Source of the DNA: an uncultured Bacteroidales bacterium
GTDB lineage: Bacteria > Bacteroidota > Bacteroidia > Bacteroidales > UBA932
Length of the DNA stretch: 12,148 nt
Direction: 5' to 3'
NCBI GenBank assembly: GCA_937890845.1
Contig: CALADR010000253.1
Span: 1 to 12,148, forward strand
Made by a program: the position numbers and the translations under genes. The notes beneath the pieces are model-generated. The model worked only from the letters and a program-made list of their open reading frames with translations, was not told the DNA's origin and ran no database searches. Positions within the stretch are counted from its first letter, which is position 1. Every line of letters starts with the position of its first letter. Positions 1-6,994 of this stretch are shown one piece after another.

Positions 1-986
1 TACTGCTGCACACCGACAAAGCTATATAAAGTATCAGAATCAGCACAGATGGAAAAACATTTGTCATATACTGAAAAATCCAAATAAAGCCCATCGGCAG
101 TCCACACGGCAGGAGAACAAAGATTATCATTTTTATCGGAACGCTCCCCATAAATAAAAAAACAATTCTGGCCCCGCAGGATACGGAATTCTGAAATATA
201 GTCGTACAGATACCTTTCCAGCACGACACTCCGATTCCCACAGGAAAGCATATATTCGTCAGTTTCAGAAGAATATCCCACATATACCAGATCATCGCCA
301 ATCTTCTCTGCCACCAGTACACTATCAAGTCCTTCAGGACAAAGATACTCCATCACTTTTCCATCAGAATAAATATCAACGCTGCACCTCTTTCTATTTT
401 TTCCTGCACAGAAGCCTACACCAGGTCCATCATCATATAAACCTGAGAGTATATCAGCATCATGGCTTTCATAATGCAGCACACCGTTTTTCCTTAAATA
501 CACTCCTTTCCCCTCTCTTCTGGCAAGAGTATAAACTTCTCCGTCCATTACAGCCCAGGCAACAACTGTTTCTTCCGTATCATAACTGAACAGTAATTCC
601 CCATCCCTTTTCACTAGAGTCCTACCTTCAATATTGAAATCAGAATAAATATGTCCGTTTACAAATCTGTGACGACTGGGATCTGTATAAACCCCATGCT
701 TCCGACCTGCAAGAAAATCTGTTACCCTCACCCCATCTGCCATAAGGAAAATCAAAGCCTCCTCCTCTTCATTCTGTTCTACAGAAGATGCCCAGTCATA
801 ATACAAAGGAAACTCAACACCTGTAACATAGACTTTACCTTTACTTGCTTCACCTTCCCCAATACCGGACTCTTCTTCGGAACCAATATTCCCGTGAATG
901 TTATCTTCAACAGACAGAACTTCCCGTACAGTACATGAAAACCAAATGAATATACTGGAAATAAGTGCAATATTCAAGATCCTCAT
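1..986 (-). CDS. Secreted or lipid-anchored protein of unknown function, paralogue of its upstream neighbour (partial)
   Basis: An open frame runs from an ATG at 986 to the left edge without a stop, at least 328 codons, so the C-terminus is missing. The start MRILNIALIS is followed by a hydrophobic stretch ending in Cys18 (IWFSC), which resembles a relaxed lipoprotein signal; the -3 position is not canonical, so lipidation is inferred. An acidic Gly/Glu-rich linker follows (about 35-50). The rest repeats short units such as YVTGVEFP (53-60), NGHIYSDF (110-117), LVKRDG (124-129) and DGEVYTL (148-154), a pattern that suggests a beta-rich, possibly propeller-like fold. The same motifs occur at nearly the same positions in the gene just upstream, so the two are tandem duplicates. 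Only 10 bases separate them and they are probably co-transcribed. I do not recognise a named family, and no enzymatic motif is visible. Confidence 0.8.
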   Translation of the reverse strand, partial: MRILNIALISSIFIWFSCTVREVLSVEDNIHGNIGSEEESGIGEGEASKGKVYVTGVEFPLYYDWASSVEQNEEEEALIFLMADGVRVTDFLAGRKHGVYTDPSRHRFVNGHIYSDFNIEGRTLVKRDGELLFSYDTEETVVAWAVMDGEVYTLARREGKGVYLRKNGVLHYESHDADILSGLYDDGPGVGFCAGKNRKRCSVDIYSDGKVMEYLCPEGLDSVLVAEKIGDDLVYVGYSSETDEYMLSCGNRSVVLERYLYDYISEFRILRGQNCFFIYGERSDKNDNLCSPAVWTADGLYLDFSVYDKCFSICADSDTLYSFVGVQQ

Positions 987-996
987 AACTACAAAA

Positions 997-2226
997 TCAC
1001 CATACAGATACACTTGAATAATACCCGTTGAAACCACCGTCCTCGTATTTTCCGTCAACAGACATATATGGCCTCCTTGGCCAAACAGATCCTGAAAATG
1101 CAAAATACAATCGTCCGCGGACAACAGCCGCAGACTCTGATGCAATTATACTCCGGTTTCTTCCGAACGAATATTTCCTCTCTCCGTCAAGACATAAAAC
1201 CATCTCCGGGAAGGCGGATCCTGAAGTATTGACAACATCATAAATCGAAGAGCCTGAAATCATCGAAAACCAAGGAATGACACCACCATCAAAACCATAT
1301 CTGAAACCATTGCTGCCGCAAACGGTATATTGCCTTGTGCCTTTGGAACTGTCACGGCACACTAATGCTACATTCACAGAGGATTCGGAAAGCATCAAAC
1401 GTGCATATTCTACATAATCACCTCCTCTGATATCAAGCATAAATGGCTTGCCTCCACAGAAACAATAATACTCAGTACCCGAGATACTTTGATACTCAGC
1501 TATATAATAAAGCTCCCCTTCATACATGCGAGCATCCAATACTCTGAGTACATCAGGCTCCCCCGCGAATTTCTCAACTCTGCCACCACTATAGAAAAAA
1601 TACTCACAACCAGAGACGGAGTCAGATGATTCACAAGCAAAAGCAAAAGACACTCCTCCTTTTCCTTCATGAAAACCTGAAATCAAATACCCCGTTTCAT
1701 AAAAAGCTTCCTTCTGCCCGTTTATCCGCAAGGACAGTCCAGAATCCCCCGAACGTGAAACTCCAAGGGTATAAACATTACCTTCCGAAACATAAAACGA
1801 AACTATCATTTCCCTTCCGGAATAACGGAAGATTTCCTTTCCATCTTTTTTGACAACTGTTTCTGTATCAGATGAAAAATCAGTATACAGATGCCCGTCA
1901 AAACATCTGTGCATATCAACATCCGAAGCTGTTTCATACTCATATCCTACAGGGACACGCAATATCTTCTTTCCTTCTTTCTCCAGGAAAATAAAACATC
2001 TCACCTCACCATACTCACTATCCTGATACCAGTCATATCCATCCGGATACTCCACACCTGTAACATAAAGAGTATCCCGAACCTTCACCGGAGGCTCAGG
2101 CTCTTCTGTCTGAGAATCAGGCGGTGGCTGTACTCCTAAAATTTCCTCCCCTTTCACACACATAGTCGTCAACATCACTGAAGCCGAAAAGGCCATAAGG
2201 CCAAAGACTTTTTCCAATCTTCCCAT
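997..2226 (-). CDS. Secreted or lipid-anchored protein of unknown function, tandem paralogue
   Basis: The chosen start gives 409 residues. The frame extends upstream to an ATG at 2322, but that extension runs through a terminator-like hairpin (2303-2340) and would put a charged segment before the signal, so the ATG at 2226 (MGRLEKVFGL) is preferred; an ATG at 2262 is also possible. A hydrophobic N-terminus ends at Cys23 (LTTMC), weakly resembling a lipobox, and is followed by a Pro/Glu-rich linker (34-48). The mature part carries YVTGVEYP (54-61), FDGHLYTDF (109-117), VVKKDG (124-129) and EGNVYTL (148-154), matching the downstream gene at equivalent positions. Repeated short strands ending in DGK or NGQ turns suggest a beta-propeller-like surface protein, which is inference. 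The function is unknown. It leads a two-gene unit; I could not find a convincing promoter in the bases just upstream. Confidence 0.8.
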   Translation of the reverse strand: MGRLEKVFGLMAFSASVMLTTMCVKGEEILGVQPPPDSQTEEPEPPVKVRDTLYVTGVEYPDGYDWYQDSEYGEVRCFIFLEKEGKKILRVPVGYEYETASDVDMHRCFDGHLYTDFSSDTETVVKKDGKEIFRYSGREMIVSFYVSEGNVYTLGVSRSGDSGLSLRINGQKEAFYETGYLISGFHEGKGGVSFAFACESSDSVSGCEYFFYSGGRVEKFAGEPDVLRVLDARMYEGELYYIAEYQSISGTEYYCFCGGKPFMLDIRGGDYVEYARLMLSESSVNVALVCRDSSKGTRQYTVCGSNGFRYGFDGGVIPWFSMISGSSIYDVVNTSGSAFPEMVLCLDGERKYSFGRNRSIIASESAAVVRGRLYFAFSGSVWPRRPYMSVDGKYEDGGFNGYYSSVSVW

Positions 2227-2295
2227 AATTAACCTGTTTAAAAGAACTTTAGATTCCGGCATTTTCCGGAACCTGACAGGAGCAAAGGAAATATA

Positions 2296-2340
2296 TAAAA
2301 ATGAAGTTCCGAAATATCTCACCTCAGATACCGGAACTTC
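2296..2340 (-). terminator. Intrinsic terminator for the suf/ispE transcript
   Basis: Read on the - strand, GAAGTTCCG pairs perfectly with CGGAACTTC (2332-2340 with 2303-2311). An inner GTATCT/AGATAT stem extends it around a GAGGTG loop, with a small TT bulge. Five U residues follow at 2296-2300. It lies about 80 bases past the ispE stop and just before the paralogue pair, so it is well placed to separate the two transcription units. Confidence 0.7.
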
Positions 2341-2394
2341 ACCACAGTTTTATGTTTCTTAATGTTTTTTCTCTTTTTTATATCCTCATACCTA

Positions 2395-2412
2395 AAATCA
2401 GCACGCTGATTT
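2395..2412. repeat. Short inverted repeat just after ispE
   Basis: AAATCAGC and GCTGATTT form a perfect inverted repeat separated by two bases, so a 7-bp stem with a four-base loop is realistic. On the - strand it starts 7 bases after the ispE stop and is followed by only a short T run. It could be a weak first terminator or an RNA 3' end stabiliser. The rest of the 2341-2418 interval is AT-rich and shows nothing else. Confidence 0.4.
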
Positions 2413-2418
2413 ACATCA

Positions 2419-3339
2419 CTATACATCAAAAAGTGCAAAAAAGGCAGAGCCGCTGCCGGACATTGAAGCATAAACAGCACCTGCTTCATAAAGCGAAGAT
2501 TTCATTTTTTCAAGCATCGGATACTTCTGAAAGACAGTTTTCTCAAAATCGTTTACAAGCAAGTCTTTCCATTCTCCGACAGGACGGGCCAGAGCTTCTT
2601 TAAGATGCAGCGAAGGAACAGAAGGCACTATACCGCGGTATGCATCTGCCGTAGAGACTGCCACACCTTCAGGGACTATCACCTTCAACTCATAACGGCG
2701 GCCGTCTGCTGCAACAATATAATCAGATTTTTCCACTGTTTCGAATAAAAGACCTTCAGGGAAAAAACTTGAAAGCAATTCTCCCCTTCCCTCTCCGAAC
2801 ATCGGCTGTCCGTAAATGAAAAACGCACAGTCACTCCCGAGACGGGAAGCATACCCGGCCATTTTTTCATCTGAAAGCGAAAGTGAAAACATTTCATTCA
2901 GCATACGAATGGCAAAGGCAGCGTCTGAAGACCCTCCACCCAAACCGGCTCCTACAGGAGAAAGTTTCTCCAGAAAGATTTTCACCGGAGGCAAGTCAAA
3001 ATCCGCATCAAGAATCTTATAGGCCCTTGCACACAAATCATCCAAAGGATTCCAGTCCACTCCGTCTTCCCTGGCTATGGTAACCATAAGTTTTCCGTCT
3101 TCAGAAATCCCCTGCACTACCTTGGAAGAAACTTTTTCCTCACACTCTGCCGCCAAAGGTCCGTATTTACCGAAAATATAGGAAGAAGTCCTGCTGTAAT
3201 CATCCCCGGACACAATCTCCAGCACATCATTCAAAGCATGACAAGGAAGGAAGAGGGTCTCCAGATCATGAAAACCATCCTGCCTTTTCCTCAAGACATT
3301 AAGTCCGAGATTTATCTTAACATTAGGATATGAAATCAT
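2419..3339 (-). CDS. ispE: 4-diphosphocytidyl-2-C-methyl-D-erythritol kinase
   Basis: IspE phosphorylates the 2-hydroxyl of CDP-methylerythritol with ATP in the cytoplasm, the fourth step of the MEP route to isoprenoid precursors. The 306 residues show the GHMP-kinase pattern: VKINLGL at 7-13 with the substrate-side lysine K8, RQDGFHDLET at 19-28, the ATP loop GLGGGSSDAA at 132-141 with the expected catalytic aspartate D139, GSDCAFF at 168-174, and the C-terminal glycine motif SGSGSA at 294-299. The length is near the family norm and no domain is missing. The gene starts 7 bases after the sufD stop, so it is almost certainly co-transcribed with the suf genes. IspE itself carries no Fe-S cluster, but the later MEP enzymes IspG and IspH do, which makes the pairing with Suf sensible (inference). 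Confidence 0.95.
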   Translation of the reverse strand: MISYPNVKINLGLNVLRKRQDGFHDLETLFLPCHALNDVLEIVSGDDYSRTSSYIFGKYGPLAAECEEKVSSKVVQGISEDGKLMVTIAREDGVDWNPLDDLCARAYKILDADFDLPPVKIFLEKLSPVGAGLGGGSSDAAFAIRMLNEMFSLSLSDEKMAGYASRLGSDCAFFIYGQPMFGEGRGELLSSFFPEGLLFETVEKSDYIVAADGRRYELKVIVPEGVAVSTADAYRGIVPSVPSLHLKEALARPVGEWKDLLVNDFEKTVFQKYPMLEKMKSSLYEAGAVYASMSGSGSAFFALFDV

Positions 3340-3346
3340 ACTGCTA

Positions 3347-4042
3347 CTACTTGGTCATATCACGCATAGCATCCTCTGCTATTGATGCCAGACGCTCTCT
3401 CACTTCTTCATCAGGAATATGTGAAATAACAGGCGAAATGAACGAAATCATCTGGATAATTCTGGCCTCAGCTTCCGGAATACCGCGTGAGCGCATATAA
3501 AACAACTCCTCCTCATTGAGTCTTCCGATAGTCGCTCCATGCGTACATTTTACATCATCGGCATAGATTTCAAGCTGTGGCTTGGTATCCATCTTGGCTG
3601 TCCTGGAAATAATCAGGTTGTGGTTTTCCTGATATGCCTCAGTCTTCTGCGCATCCTGTGCAACTACAATCTTCCCGTAGAAATCTGTTCTCGCAGTACC
3701 TCCGGCAATGCCTTTGAATAGCTGACGCGAAATACAGTGATGCACTTTATGGTTGACTTCAGTACGGATATTTACTCTCTCATCTGAAGAACAGAGGTAT
3801 ATTCCGGATATGAAAGCCTCTGCCCCGGGTCCCACCATATCTACCTTGAAATCAGCTGCGCAGCTCGCTCCAGGCAAGACTATGACAGAAAGGTCCAGAA
3901 GGGAATCTTCCTCCATGACTATATGCAGGCAACTGTCGCAGGAATTGTCTGCGTCAAGAACAAGCGTCTTTCCGAACTTTTCTCCACGGCCGACTACTAC
4001 AGTCTCCTGAGCAGCCTTCAAGTTATCAGTTGATGCTGTCAT
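3347..4042 (-). CDS. sufD: SufD-type Fe-S assembly scaffold subunit, short form
   Basis: SufD pairs with SufB, and the two bind SufC to form the SufBCD complex that builds Fe-S clusters in the cytoplasm. The product has 231 residues and contains the beta-helix core and C-terminus: YQENHNLIISRTAKMD (137-152), then VKCTHGATIGRLNEEELFY (164-182) with Cys166 and His168 of the SufD motif, MRSRGI (183-188) and a helical tail. Family members are usually above 400 residues, so the N-terminal helical domain and the first part of the helix are absent. The start overlaps sufC by 17 bases. An in-frame TAG lies five codons upstream (4055-4057), so the frame cannot be extended. Because sufC is intact, this is a clean short gene rather than a visible frameshift. 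A CDSC pair occurs at 35-38. Confidence 0.88.
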   Translation of the reverse strand: MTASTDNLKAAQETVVVGRGEKFGKTLVLDADNSCDSCLHIVMEEDSLLDLSVIVLPGASCAADFKVDMVGPGAEAFISGIYLCSSDERVNIRTEVNHKVHHCISRQLFKGIAGGTARTDFYGKIVVAQDAQKTEAYQENHNLIISRTAKMDTKPQLEIYADDVKCTHGATIGRLNEEELFYMRSRGIPEAEARIIQMISFISPVISHIPDEEVRERLASIAEDAMRDMTK

Positions 4043-4781
4043 ATCCTTTCTCCTCTATTTCAGCTACAAGTTCCTTTCCGGCTGTCTTCACGATTCTGCC
4101 ATCTTTCAGGACATGGACCACATCAGGAACTATATATTCCAGAAGTCTCTGATAATGAGTGATTATTATGGATGCCTTCTGAGGCGTATGGAGAGTATTG
4201 ACACCCTGGGCAACGATTCTCAATGCATCCACATCCAGTCCGCTGTCAGTCTCATCAAGAATGGACAACACAGGATCAAGCATAGCCATCTGGAATATTT
4301 CGTTGCGCTTCTTCTCCCCTCCTGAAAAGCCGACATTCACTTCCCTTTTTGCAAACTCCTGTCTCATCTGCACAAAAGCCATCTTTTCCTTCATTAATTT
4401 CAGGAACTCTGCTGCTTTGAGAGGCTCCAGCCCCTCTGCCTGACGGCGGGAATTAACAGCCGTCTTCATGAAATTTGTGATAGAGACGCCCGGAATTTCA
4501 ACAGGATACTGGAACGAAAGGAAAATTCCTGCCCAAGAACGCTCCTCAGGAGACATTTTCAACAGATCCTTTCCCATAAACATCACAGAACCTTCTGTCA
4601 CAGTAAAATTAGGCTTGCCAGCCAGAACTGCAGAAAGTGTACTCTTTCCTGCACCATTAGGCCCCATCACAGCGTGAATCTCACCTTTTCTTATTTCAAG
4701 GTCAACACCTTTGAGGATTTCCTTTTCCTCAACACGGGCCTTGAGACCCTCAATTTTCAACAATATATCGTTGTTTGACAT
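4026..4781 (-). CDS. sufC: Fe-S cluster assembly ATPase SufC
   Basis: SufC is the ABC-type ATPase subunit of SufBCD, whose ATP-driven dimerisation reshapes SufB-SufD during cluster assembly. All nucleotide-binding elements are visible in 251 residues: Walker A GPNGAGKS (40-47), Q-loop Q91 in FQYPVEIPG, the SufC-type signature FSGGEKKR (152-159), Walker B LSILDETDSGLD (172-183) and the switch histidine H209 in ITHY. The length is typical and there are no membrane segments, as expected for a soluble ABC protein. It begins 32 bases after the pnuC stop, and its 3' end overlaps the sufD start, suggesting translational coupling. Confidence 0.97.
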   Translation of the reverse strand: MSNNDILLKIEGLKARVEEKEILKGVDLEIRKGEIHAVMGPNGAGKSTLSAVLAGKPNFTVTEGSVMFMGKDLLKMSPEERSWAGIFLSFQYPVEIPGVSITNFMKTAVNSRRQAEGLEPLKAAEFLKLMKEKMAFVQMRQEFAKREVNVGFSGGEKKRNEIFQMAMLDPVLSILDETDSGLDVDALRIVAQGVNTLHTPQKASIIITHYQRLLEYIVPDVVHVLKDGRIVKTAGKELVAEIEEKGYDSIN

Positions 4782-4813
4782 ATCTCTATATGTTTTTCTG
4801 TTTTTTCTAAAAA

Positions 4814-5473
4814 TTATGCAGCCTTACTGTACAGGCGGTACCAGTTGAAAAGAGACACTGCTCCATTAATCAGGTAAAGGCCTGAAACTATAGGCATAAA
4901 TACGTGACCCACAGAAATATGCAGAGCCATCTGAGTTATATTCACCAATAGCCATGCTATCCAGCAGTCCCATTTTTTCAGTGCCGCAAGCAGCTGCGCC
5001 ACAAGAATCAGTACTGTCACGCAAGCGTCCAGGTATGGAATAGGGTCAGACGGGAAAGCCCCAGGGAACCATTTGTTTCCCATCTGGCTCAAAAGCCACC
5101 CCCATATTCCTGCAAATATGAATACAGACACCACAGACATTATCCTCTGCGGCCATGTAAGCATAGTCACCTTCAATGCCCCGCTGTCCTGGGAACTTTC
5201 TTCATTCTTACGAGGGGGAGTCCATCTGTAATGTCCAAGGAGATTGATTCCCAATGACATTGGCTGCAGCAGCAGCGACGCGTACAGATGCTTGTTCCAG
5301 AACATCAGAAACAGGGCAAAGGTATAGAAATACCCTACCCAGAAGTTGTATTTGTTGTTTCTCCCGGCCATAAACACACAGGTAAGACCTAAAACAGATG
5401 TAATGACATCTATAAGGAGCACCGGCATGTCAGATCCGATAGTAAACAATGTATAATTCAAAAAATCTGTCAT
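4814..5473 (-). CDS. pnuC: PnuC-family vitamin transporter (substrate possibly riboflavin)
   Basis: PnuC-family carriers are inner-membrane facilitators for vitamin precursors; members are known for nicotinamide riboside (PnuC), thiamine (PnuT) and riboflavin (RibM/PnuX). The 219-residue product has about seven hydrophobic spans (roughly 17-36, 44-58, 62-80, 110-130, 148-165, 169-188, 192-212). It carries the family's aromatic signatures LGHYRW (79-84) and KKWDCWIAWLLVN (166-178), which contains the W-x-x-W pattern near a conserved Asn. The length matches the family. It sits between sufB (49 bases upstream) and sufC (32 bases downstream), an odd position. Sequence alone does not fix the substrate. 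The FMN riboswitch and TonB receptor at the head of the same gene run favour riboflavin, but nicotinamide riboside remains the default family assignment. Confidence 0.85.
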   Translation of the reverse strand: MTDFLNYTLFTIGSDMPVLLIDVITSVLGLTCVFMAGRNNKYNFWVGYFYTFALFLMFWNKHLYASLLLQPMSLGINLLGHYRWTPPRKNEESSQDSGALKVTMLTWPQRIMSVVSVFIFAGIWGWLLSQMGNKWFPGAFPSDPIPYLDACVTVLILVAQLLAALKKWDCWIAWLLVNITQMALHISVGHVFMPIVSGLYLINGAVSLFNWYRLYSKAA

Positions 5474-5522
5474 TTAAAATCAAATATTTATCCACAAAAA
5501 GGAAGTGTCCTGTTTTCTGATA

Positions 5523-6959
5523 CTAACCGACCGACCCTTCAAGCGAAACCTGCAGAAGTTTCTGCGCTTCGACAGCAAACTCCATAGGAAGTTTCGACAG
5601 CACCTCCTTTGCATAACCGTTCACTATCAGTCCCACAGCATCTTCCGGACCTATTCCTCTCTGGTTGCAATAGAAAAGCTGGTCTTCACTTATCTTTGAA
5701 GTAGTAGCCTCATGCTCAACTACTGCAGAATCATTTGCATTCTCTATAAACGGGAATGTATGCGCACCGCACCTGTCACCTATAAGAAGACTGTCACACT
5801 GGGAAAAGTTCCTTGCATTGTCAGCACCAGGCAGCATCTTGACAAGTCCTCTATAACTGTTCTGGCTGTGTCCTGCCGAAATACCTTTACTTACAATACG
5901 GCTTCTTGTATTCCTTCCTGCATGAATCATTTTGGTTCCTGTATCAGCCTGCTGGAAATTGTTGGTGACAGCCACAGAATAAAACTCTGAAGAAGAATTG
6001 TCTCCCTTCAATATTGTGCTTGGATATTTCCATGTAATGGCAGAACCGGTCTCGACCTGAGTCCAGGACAAATGACTGCCCTCTCCCTTGCATATACCTC
6101 TCTTTGTCACGAAGTTGAATATACCTCCACGCCCCTGGGCATCACCTGGATACCAGTTCTGTACTGTGGAATACTTCACATCGGCATCTTTCTCGACTAC
6201 AATCTCCACCACTGCCGCATGCAGCTGGTTTTCATCTCTCATCGGAGCCGTACACCCTTCCATATAGCTTACATATGAACCTTCATCAGCAACTATGAGC
6301 GTCCTCTCGAACTGTCCTGTTCCACGGGCATTGATCCTGAAGTAGCTTGAAAGCTCCATAGGACAACGTACTCCCTTTGGTATATAACAGAAAGATCCGT
6401 CACTGAACACTGCCGAATTGAGAGCCGCAAAATAATTGTCACCCACAGGAACCACCGAAGCCAGGTACTTTCGTACAAGGTCAGGATGGTCCTGAACGGC
6501 TTCTGAGAAGGAACAGAATATAATGCCTTTTTCAGAAAGAGCCTCCCTGAATGTAGTCTTTACTGATACAGAGTCAAATACGGCATCTACTGCCACCCCT
6601 GCAAGCGCAGCCCTCTCGTGGATTGGAATACCCAGTTTCTCGAAAGTCTGCTCCAGCTCGGGATCTATTTCCGTAGGTCTGTCGCTATCCTTCTTAGGCG
6701 CTGCGTAATATATTATATCCTGGAAATCGATTTCAGGGATATCAAGATGAGCCCATTTGGGCATTTTCATTTTCTGCCATCTGCGGAATGCATCGAGGCG
6801 GAAATCGAGAAGCCACTGAGGCTCGTTCTTTTTGGCTGAAATCAGCCTTATGACATCTTCATTCAAACCTTTCGGTATGAACTCCTGCTCCACATCAGTG
6901 ACAAAGCCGTGCTCATACTCCTTTTCGGTGATGTCGTCCAATATATTCTTTTCTGTCAT
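5523..6959 (-). CDS. sufB: Fe-S cluster assembly scaffold subunit SufB
   Basis: SufB is the main scaffold subunit of the SufBCD complex, where the new cluster is assembled from sulfide and iron. At 478 residues it has normal length and the whole family layout: an N-terminal segment with KGLNEDVIRLIS (30-41) and PQWLLDFRLDAF (47-58), YIPKGVRCPMELSSYFRIN (192-210), YMEGCTAPM (232-240), YPGDAQGRGGIFNFVTKRG (270-288), NFSQCDSLLIGDRCGAHTFP (384-403) including the conserved Cys397, and EHEATTSKISEDQLFY (415-430). It is the second gene of the run, beginning 35 bases after the receptor stop. No SufS, SufE or SufU gene lies in the window, so the sulfur donor must be encoded elsewhere. Confidence 0.97.
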   Translation of the reverse strand: MTEKNILDDITEKEYEHGFVTDVEQEFIPKGLNEDVIRLISAKKNEPQWLLDFRLDAFRRWQKMKMPKWAHLDIPEIDFQDIIYYAAPKKDSDRPTEIDPELEQTFEKLGIPIHERAALAGVAVDAVFDSVSVKTTFREALSEKGIIFCSFSEAVQDHPDLVRKYLASVVPVGDNYFAALNSAVFSDGSFCYIPKGVRCPMELSSYFRINARGTGQFERTLIVADEGSYVSYMEGCTAPMRDENQLHAAVVEIVVEKDADVKYSTVQNWYPGDAQGRGGIFNFVTKRGICKGEGSHLSWTQVETGSAITWKYPSTILKGDNSSSEFYSVAVTNNFQQADTGTKMIHAGRNTRSRIVSKGISAGHSQNSYRGLVKMLPGADNARNFSQCDSLLIGDRCGAHTFPFIENANDSAVVEHEATTSKISEDQLFYCNQRGIGPEDAVGLIVNGYAKEVLSKLPMEFAVEAQKLLQVSLEGSVG

Positions 6960-6982
6960 TTTTTACGATTATATGATACTTG

Positions 6983-6990
6983 CAAAGATA
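6983..6990 (-). promoter_or_regulatory. Candidate -7 box of an internal sufB promoter
   Basis: On the - strand TATCTTTG matches the Bacteroidota -7 consensus TAnnTTTG and lies 23 bases before the sufB ATG, in the 35-base gap after the receptor stop. No clear TTTG is found 19-21 bases upstream, so only half of a promoter is visible. It could allow Suf expression when the riboswitch-controlled promoter is off. Confidence 0.4.
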
Positions 6991-6994
6991 CTCA

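Noticed and set aside
651..938. Open frame of 95 codons on the + strand
   Set aside because: It is antisense to the partial secreted protein, which has a signal sequence and a recognisable paralogue.
2254..2271. TTCCGG/CCGGAA inverted repeat ahead of the paralogue pair
   Set aside because: A 6-bp stem without a U-tract or known operator pattern is too weak to assign a function.
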